DNA of 35,715 nucleotides, taken from the NCBI GenBank assembly GCA_001704765.1, contig MBFK01000085.1:1-35715 (forward strand), given 5' to 3'. The translations under genes and the position numbers were made by a program. Shown here in pieces: positions 16,268 through 23,749 of this stretch; the stretch's first letter is position 1, and each line of letters starts with the position of its first letter. The notes under the pieces are model-generated. The model saw nothing but the letters and a program-made list of their open reading frames with translations, made no database searches and was not told the DNA's origin. Source of the stretch: Sinorhizobium shofinae (GTDB taxonomy: Bacteria > Pseudomonadota > Alphaproteobacteria > Rhizobiales > Rhizobiaceae).

Positions 16268-16279
16268 GCAATCGATTGC
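16268..16279. promoter_or_regulatory. LacI operator O3
   Basis: Third exact copy of GCAATCGATTGC, 134 bp from O2 and 36 bp before the binding-protein ATG. It could act as an auxiliary operator for DNA looping or as a roadblock in the leader. Confidence 0.8.
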
Positions 16280-16315
16280 GTAAAATTGTTTCGTGATGGG
16301 AATGGAGGAACATCA

Positions 16316-17593
16316 ATGAGACTTGCAAGATTCCTGGCGGCGACGACCGCCCTCGCGCTTGCGGCAACTGCCGTGCAGGCGCAAACCCTGAAGATCGGCG
16401 CATCCCTGCCGATTACCGGCGGACTGTCCGTAAGTGGTGAAAAACATAAGCGCGGTTACGAGCTCTGCACCAAGCTGATCAACCAGGCCGGCGGCATTCT
16501 CGGCCGGCAGGTGGAGTTGATCGTCAGCGACAATCGCTCCGATCCAGCGACCGCGATCAACCAGTACGAGCGGTTCATCAACGTCGACAAGGTCGACGCC
16601 GTCTATGGCACCTTTTCGAGCCGCCTGACCTTTCCGGTCGGCGCCATTCTTTCCAAATACAACATGGTCCATGCCGTTCCGTCTGGCGGCGCCTTGCGCA
16701 TCTACGAGCAGGGCTACAAGAACCTCTTCTATTTCCAGGTTAGTGCCGCCGAATATACCGGCAAGGACGTCGTCGCGGTGATCAAGGATCTCGTGGCTGC
16801 CGGCGAAGGCCCGAAAACGGCTGCGATCGTCTCGGCGGACGACTTTTTCGCCAATGCCATCGCCGCAGGGCTGCTCGGTGAAAAGGTCAAGGACCCGGCG
16901 ACGGACAAGCAGATCGCCGATCTCGCCCCCGGTTATCTCGCCGACGCAGGCATCGAGGTCGTGATGCGGGAGAAATGGCCGGAAGAGGGCTTCAACGATT
17001 GGCTCAACCTCGCCAACTCGATCAAGCGCTCCGGCGCCGAGATGATCATCGGGCTCACCGCATCGGCGGAAGAGGCCGTGCAGCTTACGCGCAGCCTGAA
17101 GACCGTCGGCGCGACGCCCAAGCTCGTCTATCTGAGTCAGGGCGCGCAGGCGGAGTTCATCGAAGGCGTCGGCAGAAATGCGGCCGACGGCGTGATGATC
17201 CACACCACATGGCACAAGGACGTGCCCTTCGAAAGCACGCTTGCCGGCAAGCCCTTCAACAATGCCGATTTCGTCAAGGCGTTCGAGATCGAATACGGCG
17301 TAGAGCCGGACGAGGACAGCGCCATTCCCTTTGCCGTCTGCCAGGGCATTGAGCAAGCGATCACGGGTGCCGGCGCCACGGACAATGCCAAGATGGGCGA
17401 ATGGCTGCATGCACGCACCAGGGACGAGCCGGTGCGTACTGTCCTCGGCCGGTTCGCCTGGGATGAGCGCGGCCTCGCCAAGGACAAGTCGCACATCATG
17501 ACGCAATGGCACGATGGCGAACTGAAGTTCGTCTATCCGACCGGCGAGTTCGAGGGGGTCGTGCCGTTCAGCTACCCCAAGGCCGGTTTCTGA
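16316..17593 (+). CDS. ABC importer substrate-binding protein (operon 2), Sec signal
   Basis: A 425-residue periplasmic binding protein of the Leu/Ile/Val-binding family. A classical Sec signal (basic MRLAR, hydrophobic alanine-rich core, cleavage after AVQA-Q near residue 22) contrasts with the twin-arginine signal of the operon 1 receptor. The mature protein starts LKIGASLPITGGLSVSG, and a family loop VYGTFSS is present. The ATG at 16316 is preferred because GGAGGAA lies at 16304-16310; an in-frame TTG further upstream would sit almost on operator O3. It is the first gene of operon 2 and is separated from its ATPases by a hairpin and a repeat element. It probably binds an aromatic or organic acid, inferred from the neighbours. 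Confidence 0.92.
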   Translation: MRLARFLAATTALALAATAVQAQTLKIGASLPITGGLSVSGEKHKRGYELCTKLINQAGGILGRQVELIVSDNRSDPATAINQYERFINVDKVDAVYGTFSSRLTFPVGAILSKYNMVHAVPSGGALRIYEQGYKNLFYFQVSAAEYTGKDVVAVIKDLVAAGEGPKTAAIVSADDFFANAIAAGLLGEKVKDPATDKQIADLAPGYLADAGIEVVMREKWPEEGFNDWLNLANSIKRSGAEMIIGLTASAEEAVQLTRSLKTVGATPKLVYLSQGAQAEFIEGVGRNAADGVMIHTTWHKDVPFESTLAGKPFNNADFVKAFEIEYGVEPDEDSAIPFAVCQGIEQAITGAGATDNAKMGEWLHARTRDEPVRTVLGRFAWDERGLAKDKSHIMTQWHDGELKFVYPTGEFEGVVPFSYPKAGF

Positions 17594-17601
17594 CGCAAAG
17601 T

Positions 17602-17619
17602 GGGCGCGCTCGCGCGCCC
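17602..17619 (+). terminator. Hairpin after the operon 2 binding-protein gene
   Basis: A perfect 7-bp GC stem (GGGCGCG with CGCGCCC) and a CTCG tetraloop lies 8 bp after the stop. It has no T run. Such hairpins often protect the receptor message from decay or end part of the transcripts, giving more receptor than transporter. That role is inference. Confidence 0.5.
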
Positions 17620-17620
17620 C

Positions 17621-17724
17621 TTACAGCGCCGTGCGTCTCTTCGGGCGCACAAAGGTCGCTGTAACACTTTGAATTACTGCATGATTTTATCCTTAAATCG
17701 ATGCCGATTTAAGGAATCATGCAG
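17621..17724. repeat. RIME-like intergenic repeat with two large palindromes
   Basis: A roughly 104-bp element made of two long dyads. Dyad one pairs TTACAGCG (17621-17628) with CGCTGTAA (17657-17664) around an inner GTGCG/CGCAC stem (17631-17650). Dyad two pairs CTGCATGATT and CCTTAAATCG (17677-17700, with a TTAT bulge) with CGATTTAAGG and AATCATGCAG (17705-17724) around an ATGC loop. The size and the two-palindrome layout match rhizobial intergenic mosaic elements (RIME1) as I remember them. It sits inside an operon, between the receptor and ATPase genes, where it may modulate mRNA processing. Confidence 0.75.
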
Positions 17725-17768
17725 GCGCCCCACGCACGAACGTGCCAAGGAAATGGGAGGTCGGGCGC

Positions 17769-18512
17769 ATGCTCGAAGTAAAGAATCTCTGTAAGCACTA
17801 TGGGGGGATTAGGGCCGTCGACGGCGCGTCCTTCACCGTCGAGAAAGGCTCGATCACGGCCTTGATCGGACCGAACGGCGCCGGCAAGACGACGGCCTTC
17901 AACTGCATAAGCCGCACGGTCACGCCGACCTCCGGCGAAGTCTGGCTCGATGGCGAGCGGGTCGATCAGCTGCGTCCGCACAAGATCACAGCAAAGGGCC
18001 TGAGCCGCACCTTTCAGATCTCGCGCAACCTGTCGGACATGACGGTGATCGAGAATATTATCGTCCAGTCGCGGGTCGAGGGCATCAAGGGCCTGTTTCG
18101 TCCTGCGATGAATGCGGAGGAGAAGGACAAGGCGATGTCCCTCCTCGACTTTCTCGGCATTACCCGCATCGCCTATGAGGATGGCCACAATCTCTCCTAC
18201 GGGCAGAAGAAGCTGATGGATCTGGCGGCGCTGCTGATGTCCGATCCGAAGATCATCCTGCTCGACGAGCCGGCTGGCGGCGTCAACCCCTCGCTGATGG
18301 AAGAGATCATCGGTCACATCCGGGCGCTCAACGAGAAGGGCCTGACGGTCCTGATCGTCGAGCACAACATGGACCTCATCATGCGTCTTTCGCACAAGGT
18401 CGTCGTCATGGCGCAGGGCCGGGTGATCTGCGATGGCACGCCCGAGGTGGTGCGCAAGGACCCGCAGGTTCTCGACGCCTATCTCGGCGGCGTTCTCGAG
18501 GAGGCCGCGTGA
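17769..18512 (+). CDS. ABC importer ATPase, LivG-like (operon 2)
   Basis: A 247-residue cytoplasmic ATPase. Walker A is GPNGAGKTT, the signature is LSYGQKK as in canonical LivG, and Walker B is IILLDEPAGGVNP, followed by a conserved H-loop EHNMD. Unlike its operon 1 counterpart the signature motif is intact. The ATG at 17769 follows GGGAGG at 17755-17760. It is the first gene after the RIME-like repeat and ends in a one-base TGATG overlap with the next ATPase. Confidence 0.93.
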   Translation: MLEVKNLCKHYGGIRAVDGASFTVEKGSITALIGPNGAGKTTAFNCISRTVTPTSGEVWLDGERVDQLRPHKITAKGLSRTFQISRNLSDMTVIENIIVQSRVEGIKGLFRPAMNAEEKDKAMSLLDFLGITRIAYEDGHNLSYGQKKLMDLAALLMSDPKIILLDEPAGGVNPSLMEEIIGHIRALNEKGLTVLIVEHNMDLIMRLSHKVVVMAQGRVICDGTPEVVRKDPQVLDAYLGGVLEEAA

Positions 18513-19240
18513 TGAGCGAACTTCTTCAAGTCACCAACATCACCGCCGGTTACGGCGACGGGCCGGCGATCCTCGACGGCGCGCATCTGACCGTCGAACC
18601 GGGCAAGGTCCATTGCATCATCGGGCCCAACGGCGCGGGCAAGTCCACCCTCCTGAAGTCCATCTGCGGCATGCTGACCATCCGCAAGGGAGAGGTCGTC
18701 TTCAACGGAAAACGTCTCAACGGCATGCGTCCGGACCAGATCCTGCGCGAGGGCATCTGCTTCGTGCCGCAGGAAAGGGCGCTGTTCCCGAAGATGACCG
18801 TGCGCGAAAACCTGCGCATGGGCGGCTTCATCCTTGACGACCACAAGAAGCTCGAACGGCGCATCGACGAAATCCTCGAGCGGTTTCCGATCCTGCGCGA
18901 GCGGGCGGAGCAGCATGCCGGCACAATGTCCGGCGGCCAGCAGCAGACGCTCGCCATGGCCCGCACGCTGATCATCAAGCCGGCGATCGTCATGCTGGAC
19001 GAACCGTCGCTGGGGCTCGCGCCGAAGGTGATCCAGGAGATGTTCGACATCATGAAGATGATGTCGGCCGAAGGCGTGACGGTTCTGCTTGTCGAGCAGA
19101 ACGCGCTGATGGGGCTCAAGAACTCCGACTGGGGCGTCGTGCTCGATCTCGGCCGCACGCTTTTCGAAGGGCCGGCCGGCGACGTGCTTGCCGATCCGCG
19201 AATCCAGGAACTCTACCTCGGCGGCAACAAGGCCGCCTGA
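18512..19240 (+). CDS. ABC importer ATPase, LivF-like (operon 2)
   Basis: A 242-residue second ATPase. It has Walker A GPNGAGKST, signature MSGGQQQ, Walker B IVMLDEPSLGLAP and H-loop VEQNA. The start at ATG 18512 shares one base with the LivG-like stop; an in-frame GTG one codon upstream is less likely. It forms the motor with the LivG-like subunit and precedes the two permeases by 11 bp. Confidence 0.93.
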   Translation: MSELLQVTNITAGYGDGPAILDGAHLTVEPGKVHCIIGPNGAGKSTLLKSICGMLTIRKGEVVFNGKRLNGMRPDQILREGICFVPQERALFPKMTVRENLRMGGFILDDHKKLERRIDEILERFPILRERAEQHAGTMSGGQQQTLAMARTLIIKPAIVMLDEPSLGLAPKVIQEMFDIMKMMSAEGVTVLLVEQNALMGLKNSDWGVVLDLGRTLFEGPAGDVLADPRIQELYLGGNKAA

Positions 19241-19251
19241 AGGGGGACATC

Positions 19252-20130
19252 ATGGCAGCCATTTTACAAATTCTGATCCTTGGGTTGGCGCTCGGCGGCG
19301 TGATTGCCCTGATGGGATCGGGCCTTTCGCTCGTTTTCGGCGTGATGCGCATCGTCAACCTCGCGCATCCATCGCTGATCATCGCCGGCGCCTACATCAC
19401 CTACTGGGCCTTCAAGGCTTCCGGTGTCGATCCGATCCTCATGCTGCCGGTGTCGGCGGCAATCATGGCAGCAATCGGCGTGTTGCTCTACCGCCTCATG
19501 TTCGAGCGGGAAACGAATAGCGTGAAATATTCCGAAATGACGGTGCTGCTCACCTTCGCGCTGGCGATGATGGTTGAGGGCGTGCTCGGCGGCCTGTTCA
19601 CCAATACGCAACGCGTGACGTCGCCCGACTATGCGACAGAAGCTTTCTTCATCGGCGACGTCTTCATTCCGAAGGGACAGCTCTATGCCGGGCTCGTATC
19701 GCTGACGATCATTACGGCGCTCACGCTTTTCCTCAAATATTCCCGCCTCGGCTATGCGATCCGCGCGACGACGCAGAACCGCGAGGCGGCGGAGTTGTTG
19801 GGCGTGAACGTCAATTTCATCAGCATTCTCGCCTTCGCGATCGGCCTTGGCCTTGCGGGTGCCGCCGGTTCGCTGGTGAGCTTCGTCTTCAGCTTCTTCC
19901 CGGCCAAGCACTGGGAATGGGTCGCCATGCTGATGTCGGTTGTCGTTCTCGGCGGCATGGGCAGCATTCTCGGCACGGTCGTTGCAGCCCTGTTGCTCTC
20001 GGTCGTCGCCGCCTTCGTCGGCACGTGGATCGGCGCCACCTGGTCCACCATGACCTTCTTTCTCGCCCTTTTCCTCATCCTGCTGATCAGGCCGCAGGGC
20101 CTGTTCGGCGAAAAACCGGAGATGGCATGA
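19252..20130 (+). CDS. ABC importer permease, LivH-like (operon 2)
   Basis: A 292-residue inner-membrane permease. It begins with ILGLALGGVIALMGSGLSL and VFGVMRIVNLAHPSL, the LivH opening, and ends with VVLGGMGSILG and LLIRPQGLFGEK. About eight transmembrane segments are visible. The ribosome site AAGGGGG stands directly before ATG 19252. It overlaps the next permease by four bases (ATGA), so the two pore subunits are translationally coupled. Confidence 0.93.
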   Translation: MAAILQILILGLALGGVIALMGSGLSLVFGVMRIVNLAHPSLIIAGAYITYWAFKASGVDPILMLPVSAAIMAAIGVLLYRLMFERETNSVKYSEMTVLLTFALAMMVEGVLGGLFTNTQRVTSPDYATEAFFIGDVFIPKGQLYAGLVSLTIITALTLFLKYSRLGYAIRATTQNREAAELLGVNVNFISILAFAIGLGLAGAAGSLVSFVFSFFPAKHWEWVAMLMSVVVLGGMGSILGTVVAALLLSVVAAFVGTWIGATWSTMTFFLALFLILLIRPQGLFGEKPEMA

Positions 20131-21173
20131 TGGCCGTTAGTCTTCAGCAATCCAGCGCCAGCGCCGTGATCGAGGCCCGCCGCGCGCATAATGAAAAACT
20201 GGCCCGCAGGGCCGACCAGACCCGGGCAACCTGGTTCCCGCTCACCCTGCTCGCGATCCTCATTGCGCTCCCGCTGCTGCAATTCACGGGCAACTACAAC
20301 TACCTTCTGCACCTCGTGCTGTTCGCCGCCTCCTATGCGGCGATGGCATCGGGCTGGAACATCCTCGGCGGTTTTGCCGGCTACATCTCGCTGGGTCACA
20401 GCGTGTTCTTCGGCATCGGTGGCTATTTCTCCGGCATGATCCTGGCGCGCTACGGCGTGTCGACGATCGTGACGGCGCCGCTTGCGGGGCTGGTGGCCGC
20501 CGTGATGGGCTACCTGATCGGGCTCATCACGCTCAAGGTGCGCGGACCGAGCTTCATCATCTCCTCGATCGCACTTCTGATGATTTCCCGTATCCTGTTC
20601 GACAATTGGGAGCTCGTCGGCGGCGCAAACGGCCTGACGCTGCCCATGAACGATCTCCCGGTTCTCTGGGCGAAGGTGCCCTATTATTACGCGATGATCG
20701 CGATCGCCGCCTTCACCGTCTGGGCCACCTACCGGATCAAGCACTCCAAGTTCGGCCTCGGCCTTAGGGCGATCTCCAAGGATGAGATCAAGGCGGAAAG
20801 CGCCGGCATCAATACGCGCTTCTACAAGGTCATGGCATTTGCGCTCTCCGCCTTCTTCGTCGGCATGACCGGCGCGGTCTGGGGCGAATACCTGACCTAT
20901 CTCCGGCCGAACATCTTCCTGCTGATCCTCGTTTCAGCCAACCTCGTGCTGATGTGCATCCTGGGGGGGAAGGGCACCATCGCCGGACCGGTCGTCGGCG
21001 CCATCCTCATCGTAGCGTTGAACGAGCTCTTCGTCGCGACGATGGGCGCGTCCGAGATCAATATTCTCGGCACCGGAATGGTGATGGCTCTTGGTCTCAT
21101 CTTCTTCCCGCTTGGGCTGATCGGCACCCTCGCGAAGACAGGCAAGCTCCCGCGCGTGCTCAACTGGGATTGA
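20127..21173 (+). CDS. ABC importer permease, LivM-like (operon 2)
   Basis: A 348-residue permease. After a hydrophilic N-terminal arm of about 35 residues come SYAAMASGWNILGG, FAGYISLGHSVFFGIGGY and a late LGGKGTIAGPVVGA motif, all LivM hallmarks. Two adjacent ATG codons (20127 and 20130) overlap the LivH stop; the first gives the ATGA overlap and is used here. After its stop there is a GCCGC-CGAG-GCGGC hairpin (21182-21195) before the catabolic genes, which may reduce read-through from the transporter into the enzymes. Confidence 0.92.
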   Translation: MMAVSLQQSSASAVIEARRAHNEKLARRADQTRATWFPLTLLAILIALPLLQFTGNYNYLLHLVLFAASYAAMASGWNILGGFAGYISLGHSVFFGIGGYFSGMILARYGVSTIVTAPLAGLVAAVMGYLIGLITLKVRGPSFIISSIALLMISRILFDNWELVGGANGLTLPMNDLPVLWAKVPYYYAMIAIAAFTVWATYRIKHSKFGLGLRAISKDEIKAESAGINTRFYKVMAFALSAFFVGMTGAVWGEYLTYLRPNIFLLILVSANLVLMCILGGKGTIAGPVVGAILIVALNELFVATMGASEINILGTGMVMALGLIFFPLGLIGTLAKTGKLPRVLNWD

Positions 21174-21246
21174 GCGCGCATGCCGCCGAGGCGGCGATTT
21201 CTCGACCCGTGAATCAAGCCTTGCCGAATAGCGAGAGGAGGAAGTC

Positions 21247-22032
21247 ATGTCCGAATACGTGCTTTACAACGCCCCGCAATCCACCTGCAGCCAGAGGGTC
21301 CGCTATGTGCTGCATGCCAAGGGCAAGGCCTTCGAGGAGCACAAACTGGACCTTTTCAGAGGGGACCAGCTGAAGCCGGAATACCTGGCGATCAATCCGA
21401 ACGGCGTGGTCCCGGCCCTGGTGCATAGCGGCTCGCCCGTCATCGATTCCGCCGTGATCATGGAATATCTCGAGGACATTCTCGGCCACGTGGCGCCGCT
21501 GCGTCCGCTGGAGCCACTGGCGATTGCCCGGATGCGGGCGATGATGCGCTACATCGACGAAGTACCGACGCCGGCGGTGCGCGTGCCTTCCTACAATCTC
21601 GCCTTCCTGCCGCACTACCAGGCGATGACCGAAGAGGAATTCCTGGCCGTGTGTGAGAGCAAGCCGCTTCGCCGCGAATTCCTCATGAAAATGGGGCGGT
21701 CCGGCTTTCCGCAGTCGGAAATGAACGAAGCGCTGGACCGGCTGCAGCGCGGGATCGACCGCATGGCGTGCTGGCTGCGGGAGAGCGGCGGTCCCTGGCT
21801 GATGGGCGAGGACCTGACATTGGCGGACGTCGCGATCATGCCGGTGATCGTCCGGATGGACGACATCAACCTCGGCCGCATGTGGGCCGGCGCCCCGGAG
21901 ATCGCCAGCTGGCTCGATCGCATTCGCGCCACCGACGCCTTCGTCAAGACCTATTACCACGGCGCGCTCCTCACCGAGAAGTACCCGCATCTGCAGGCCC
22001 TGAAGACGACCGCCGCGCAGGCGGTCGCGTGA
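21247..22032 (+). CDS. Glutathione S-transferase family enzyme in ring-cleavage operon
   Basis: A 261-residue cytosolic GST-fold protein. The thioredoxin-like N-domain (about 1-80) has the active-site loop QSTCSQRVR with serine 12, cysteine 14 and serine 15 as candidate catalytic residues. The cis-proline segment GVVPAL and the glutathione-binding DSAVIMEYLED follow. The helical C-domain contains the N-capping box LTLADVAI. The domain spacing and length resemble LigF-type beta-etherases and PcpC/LinD-type reductive dehalogenases more than short detoxifying GSTs. It stands directly before an intradiol dioxygenase with a strong AGAGGAGGAA ribosome site. Glutathione-dependent isomerisation of a ring-cleavage product, dechlorination of a hydroquinone or ether cleavage are all open options. 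Confidence 0.85.
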   Translation: MSEYVLYNAPQSTCSQRVRYVLHAKGKAFEEHKLDLFRGDQLKPEYLAINPNGVVPALVHSGSPVIDSAVIMEYLEDILGHVAPLRPLEPLAIARMRAMMRYIDEVPTPAVRVPSYNLAFLPHYQAMTEEEFLAVCESKPLRREFLMKMGRSGFPQSEMNEALDRLQRGIDRMACWLRESGGPWLMGEDLTLADVAIMPVIVRMDDINLGRMWAGAPEIASWLDRIRATDAFVKTYYHGALLTEKYPHLQALKTTAAQAVA

Positions 22033-22058
22033 GGCGGCACGAGAACAGGAGAAGTATC

Positions 22059-22985
22059 ATGCAACACGTAGCAGTCGACCCCAAACTCATAGCCACGATC
22101 GCGGACGTCACGCCGACGGTGCTCGCTGCCATGTCGCGGACGTCCGATCCCCGCCTCAAGACGTTGATGGATTCGCTCGTGCGGCACCTCCACAATTTCA
22201 TCATCGAGACGAGGCCGACCGAGGAAGAGTTCGAACAAGGCCTGCGCTGGATCGCGGCCCTAGGCCACCACACGCATGAAACCAACAATGAGGTGGTCCT
22301 TGCCGCCGATGTCCTCGGTGCCTCGACGCTGATCGATCTCATCAACAATGACGGCATGCAGGGGGAGACGATGTCGGCGCTGCTCGGACCGTTCTATCGC
22401 GGCCAGGCGCCCGACTGCGCGTGCGGCGACTGTATCGCCCGTTCCGAGACACCCGGCCCGGTGCTCTACTTCAAGGGCAAGGTAACCGGTGTCGACGGTG
22501 CGCCGGTAGCGGGCGCAAAGCTCGATGTGTGGCAGGCCTCACCGGTCGGTCTTTACGAGAACCAGGACTCCGGGCAGGACGATTTCAATCTGCGCGGCGT
22601 CTTCAGGACCGATGCGGACGGAAACTTCCATTTCACCTCCGTCAAGCCGGCCGGTTACCCGGTGCCGACCGATGGTCCCGTGGGCGATCTTCTAAGGGCG
22701 CAGCACCGTCACCCGATGCGGCCCGCGCACATCCACTTCATCGTCTCCGCTCCCGGTCACAAGACGCTGATCACCCAGATCTTCTCCGACTCGCCCCAGG
22801 CGCTCGCGACGGATGTGGTCTTCGGCGCCAAGACCCAGATCGTCGGCCACTTTGCCGAACACACCGAACCGCACCCCGACTATCCGGATACGCCGCTGCC
22901 GTTCTACAGCTGCGAGTACCAGTTCAAGCTGGTCGAGGGTGAGCCGACGTATCCGGTTCCGCCGATCTCCGGTACGAAATCGTGA
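22059..22985 (+). CDS. Intradiol ring-cleavage dioxygenase with CxCxxC insertion (copy 3)
   Basis: A 308-residue Fe(III) intradiol dioxygenase. The iron ligands are Y166 (GLYENQ), Y200 (AGYPVP), H224 and H226 (RPAHIHF), matching the numbering of catechol 1,2-dioxygenases. It differs from copies 1 and 2 by an insertion after the PFYRG loop carrying C120, C122 and C125 (DCACGDCIA), and by a longer C-terminus. The N-terminal helical domain is present. The start at 22059 follows AGGAGA at 22047-22052. It lies between a GST and an SDR, with no muconate cycloisomerase or maleylacetate reductase in this operon. The substrate may be hydroxyquinol, catechol or a substituted relative. The cysteine cluster might bind metal or only stabilise a loop, which cannot be settled by reading. 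Confidence 0.9.
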   Translation: MQHVAVDPKLIATIADVTPTVLAAMSRTSDPRLKTLMDSLVRHLHNFIIETRPTEEEFEQGLRWIAALGHHTHETNNEVVLAADVLGASTLIDLINNDGMQGETMSALLGPFYRGQAPDCACGDCIARSETPGPVLYFKGKVTGVDGAPVAGAKLDVWQASPVGLYENQDSGQDDFNLRGVFRTDADGNFHFTSVKPAGYPVPTDGPVGDLLRAQHRHPMRPAHIHFIVSAPGHKTLITQIFSDSPQALATDVVFGAKTQIVGHFAEHTEPHPDYPDTPLPFYSCEYQFKLVEGEPTYPVPPISGTKS

Positions 22986-22996
22986 CGGGGCCGGCC

Positions 22997-23749
22997 ATGA
23001 ACACGTCGAATGGATTGGCGGGAAAGGTCGCCGTCGTCGCCGGCGGTTCCGGCGGTATCGGCCGGGAAACCTGCCGGGTGCTGGCAGAGGCCGGCGCACG
23101 TGTGGTCGTCGGTTATCGCTCGGGAAAGGAGAGGGCCGAAGCGATCGTCGCCGCATTGCATGGCGACGGGCATGTAGCCCTGCCGGTCTCGATCGAGGAT
23201 TCGTCGACCATTGCCGCTTTTCATGAAGCGGTGCTCGCGCGCTTCGGCCGTGTCGACATTCTGGTCAATACGGCAGGTGTGACCAAGCCGGTGCCACATG
23301 CCGACCTCGACGCTCTCACCGACGACTTGATCGACGCGATCTTCGTCAACAATTGGCGCGGCGTGTTCTCGACGGTGCGGGCTTTCGCGCCGTCGCTGAA
23401 GGCAAGCGGCGATGGCTTGATCGTCAATGTGTCGTCCATCGCCGCTTTCACCGGCATCGGCTCCAATATCGCCTATTGCGGCGCCAAGGCCGGGCTCGAC
23501 ATCATGACGAATTCGCTCGCGCGAGCACTCGCGCCGGATATTCGCGTCATGGCGGTCTCGCCCGGTGTCGTCGATACCGAATTCGTGCCCGGCCGTGGTC
23601 AGGAGTTCAAGGAGAAGGCCGCCGCCGCGACGCCGCTGAAGCGGCTGACGACCCCGACGGACGTCGCCGAGGCCATCCTTTCCTGTGCGACTCATCTCAA
23701 ATTCTCGACCGGCACCCGGATCGTCGTCGATGGGGGGAGGCACCTCTGA
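22997..23749 (+). CDS. Short-chain dehydrogenase/reductase
   Basis: A 250-residue classical SDR using NAD(H) or NADP(H). The cofactor motif GGSGGIG is at about residues 16-22, the structural NTAG motif near 86, and the catalytic S-Y-K triad is in VNVSS and AYCGAKAG. The C-terminal DGGRHL end is complete. ATG 22997 is chosen because ACGGGG lies six bases before it; a GTG at 22982 overlapping the previous stop lacks a ribosome site. The gene overlaps the BKACE gene by one base (TGATG). That coupling suggests that it oxidises a beta-hydroxy acid to the beta-keto acid used by BKACE, by analogy with other dehydrogenase-BKACE pairs. It could instead reduce a ring-cleavage product. Confidence 0.9.
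   Translation: MNTSNGLAGKVAVVAGGSGGIGRETCRVLAEAGARVVVGYRSGKERAEAIVAALHGDGHVALPVSIEDSSTIAAFHEAVLARFGRVDILVNTAGVTKPVPHADLDALTDDLIDAIFVNNWRGVFSTVRAFAPSLKASGDGLIVNVSSIAAFTGIGSNIAYCGAKAGLDIMTNSLARALAPDIRVMAVSPGVVDTEFVPGRGQEFKEKAAAATPLKRLTTPTDVAEAILSCATHLKFSTGTRIVVDGGRHL

Noticed and set aside
22982..22996. GTG start for the SDR overlapping the dioxygenase stop
   Set aside because: No ribosome site precedes it, while ACGGGG stands before the ATG at 22997.
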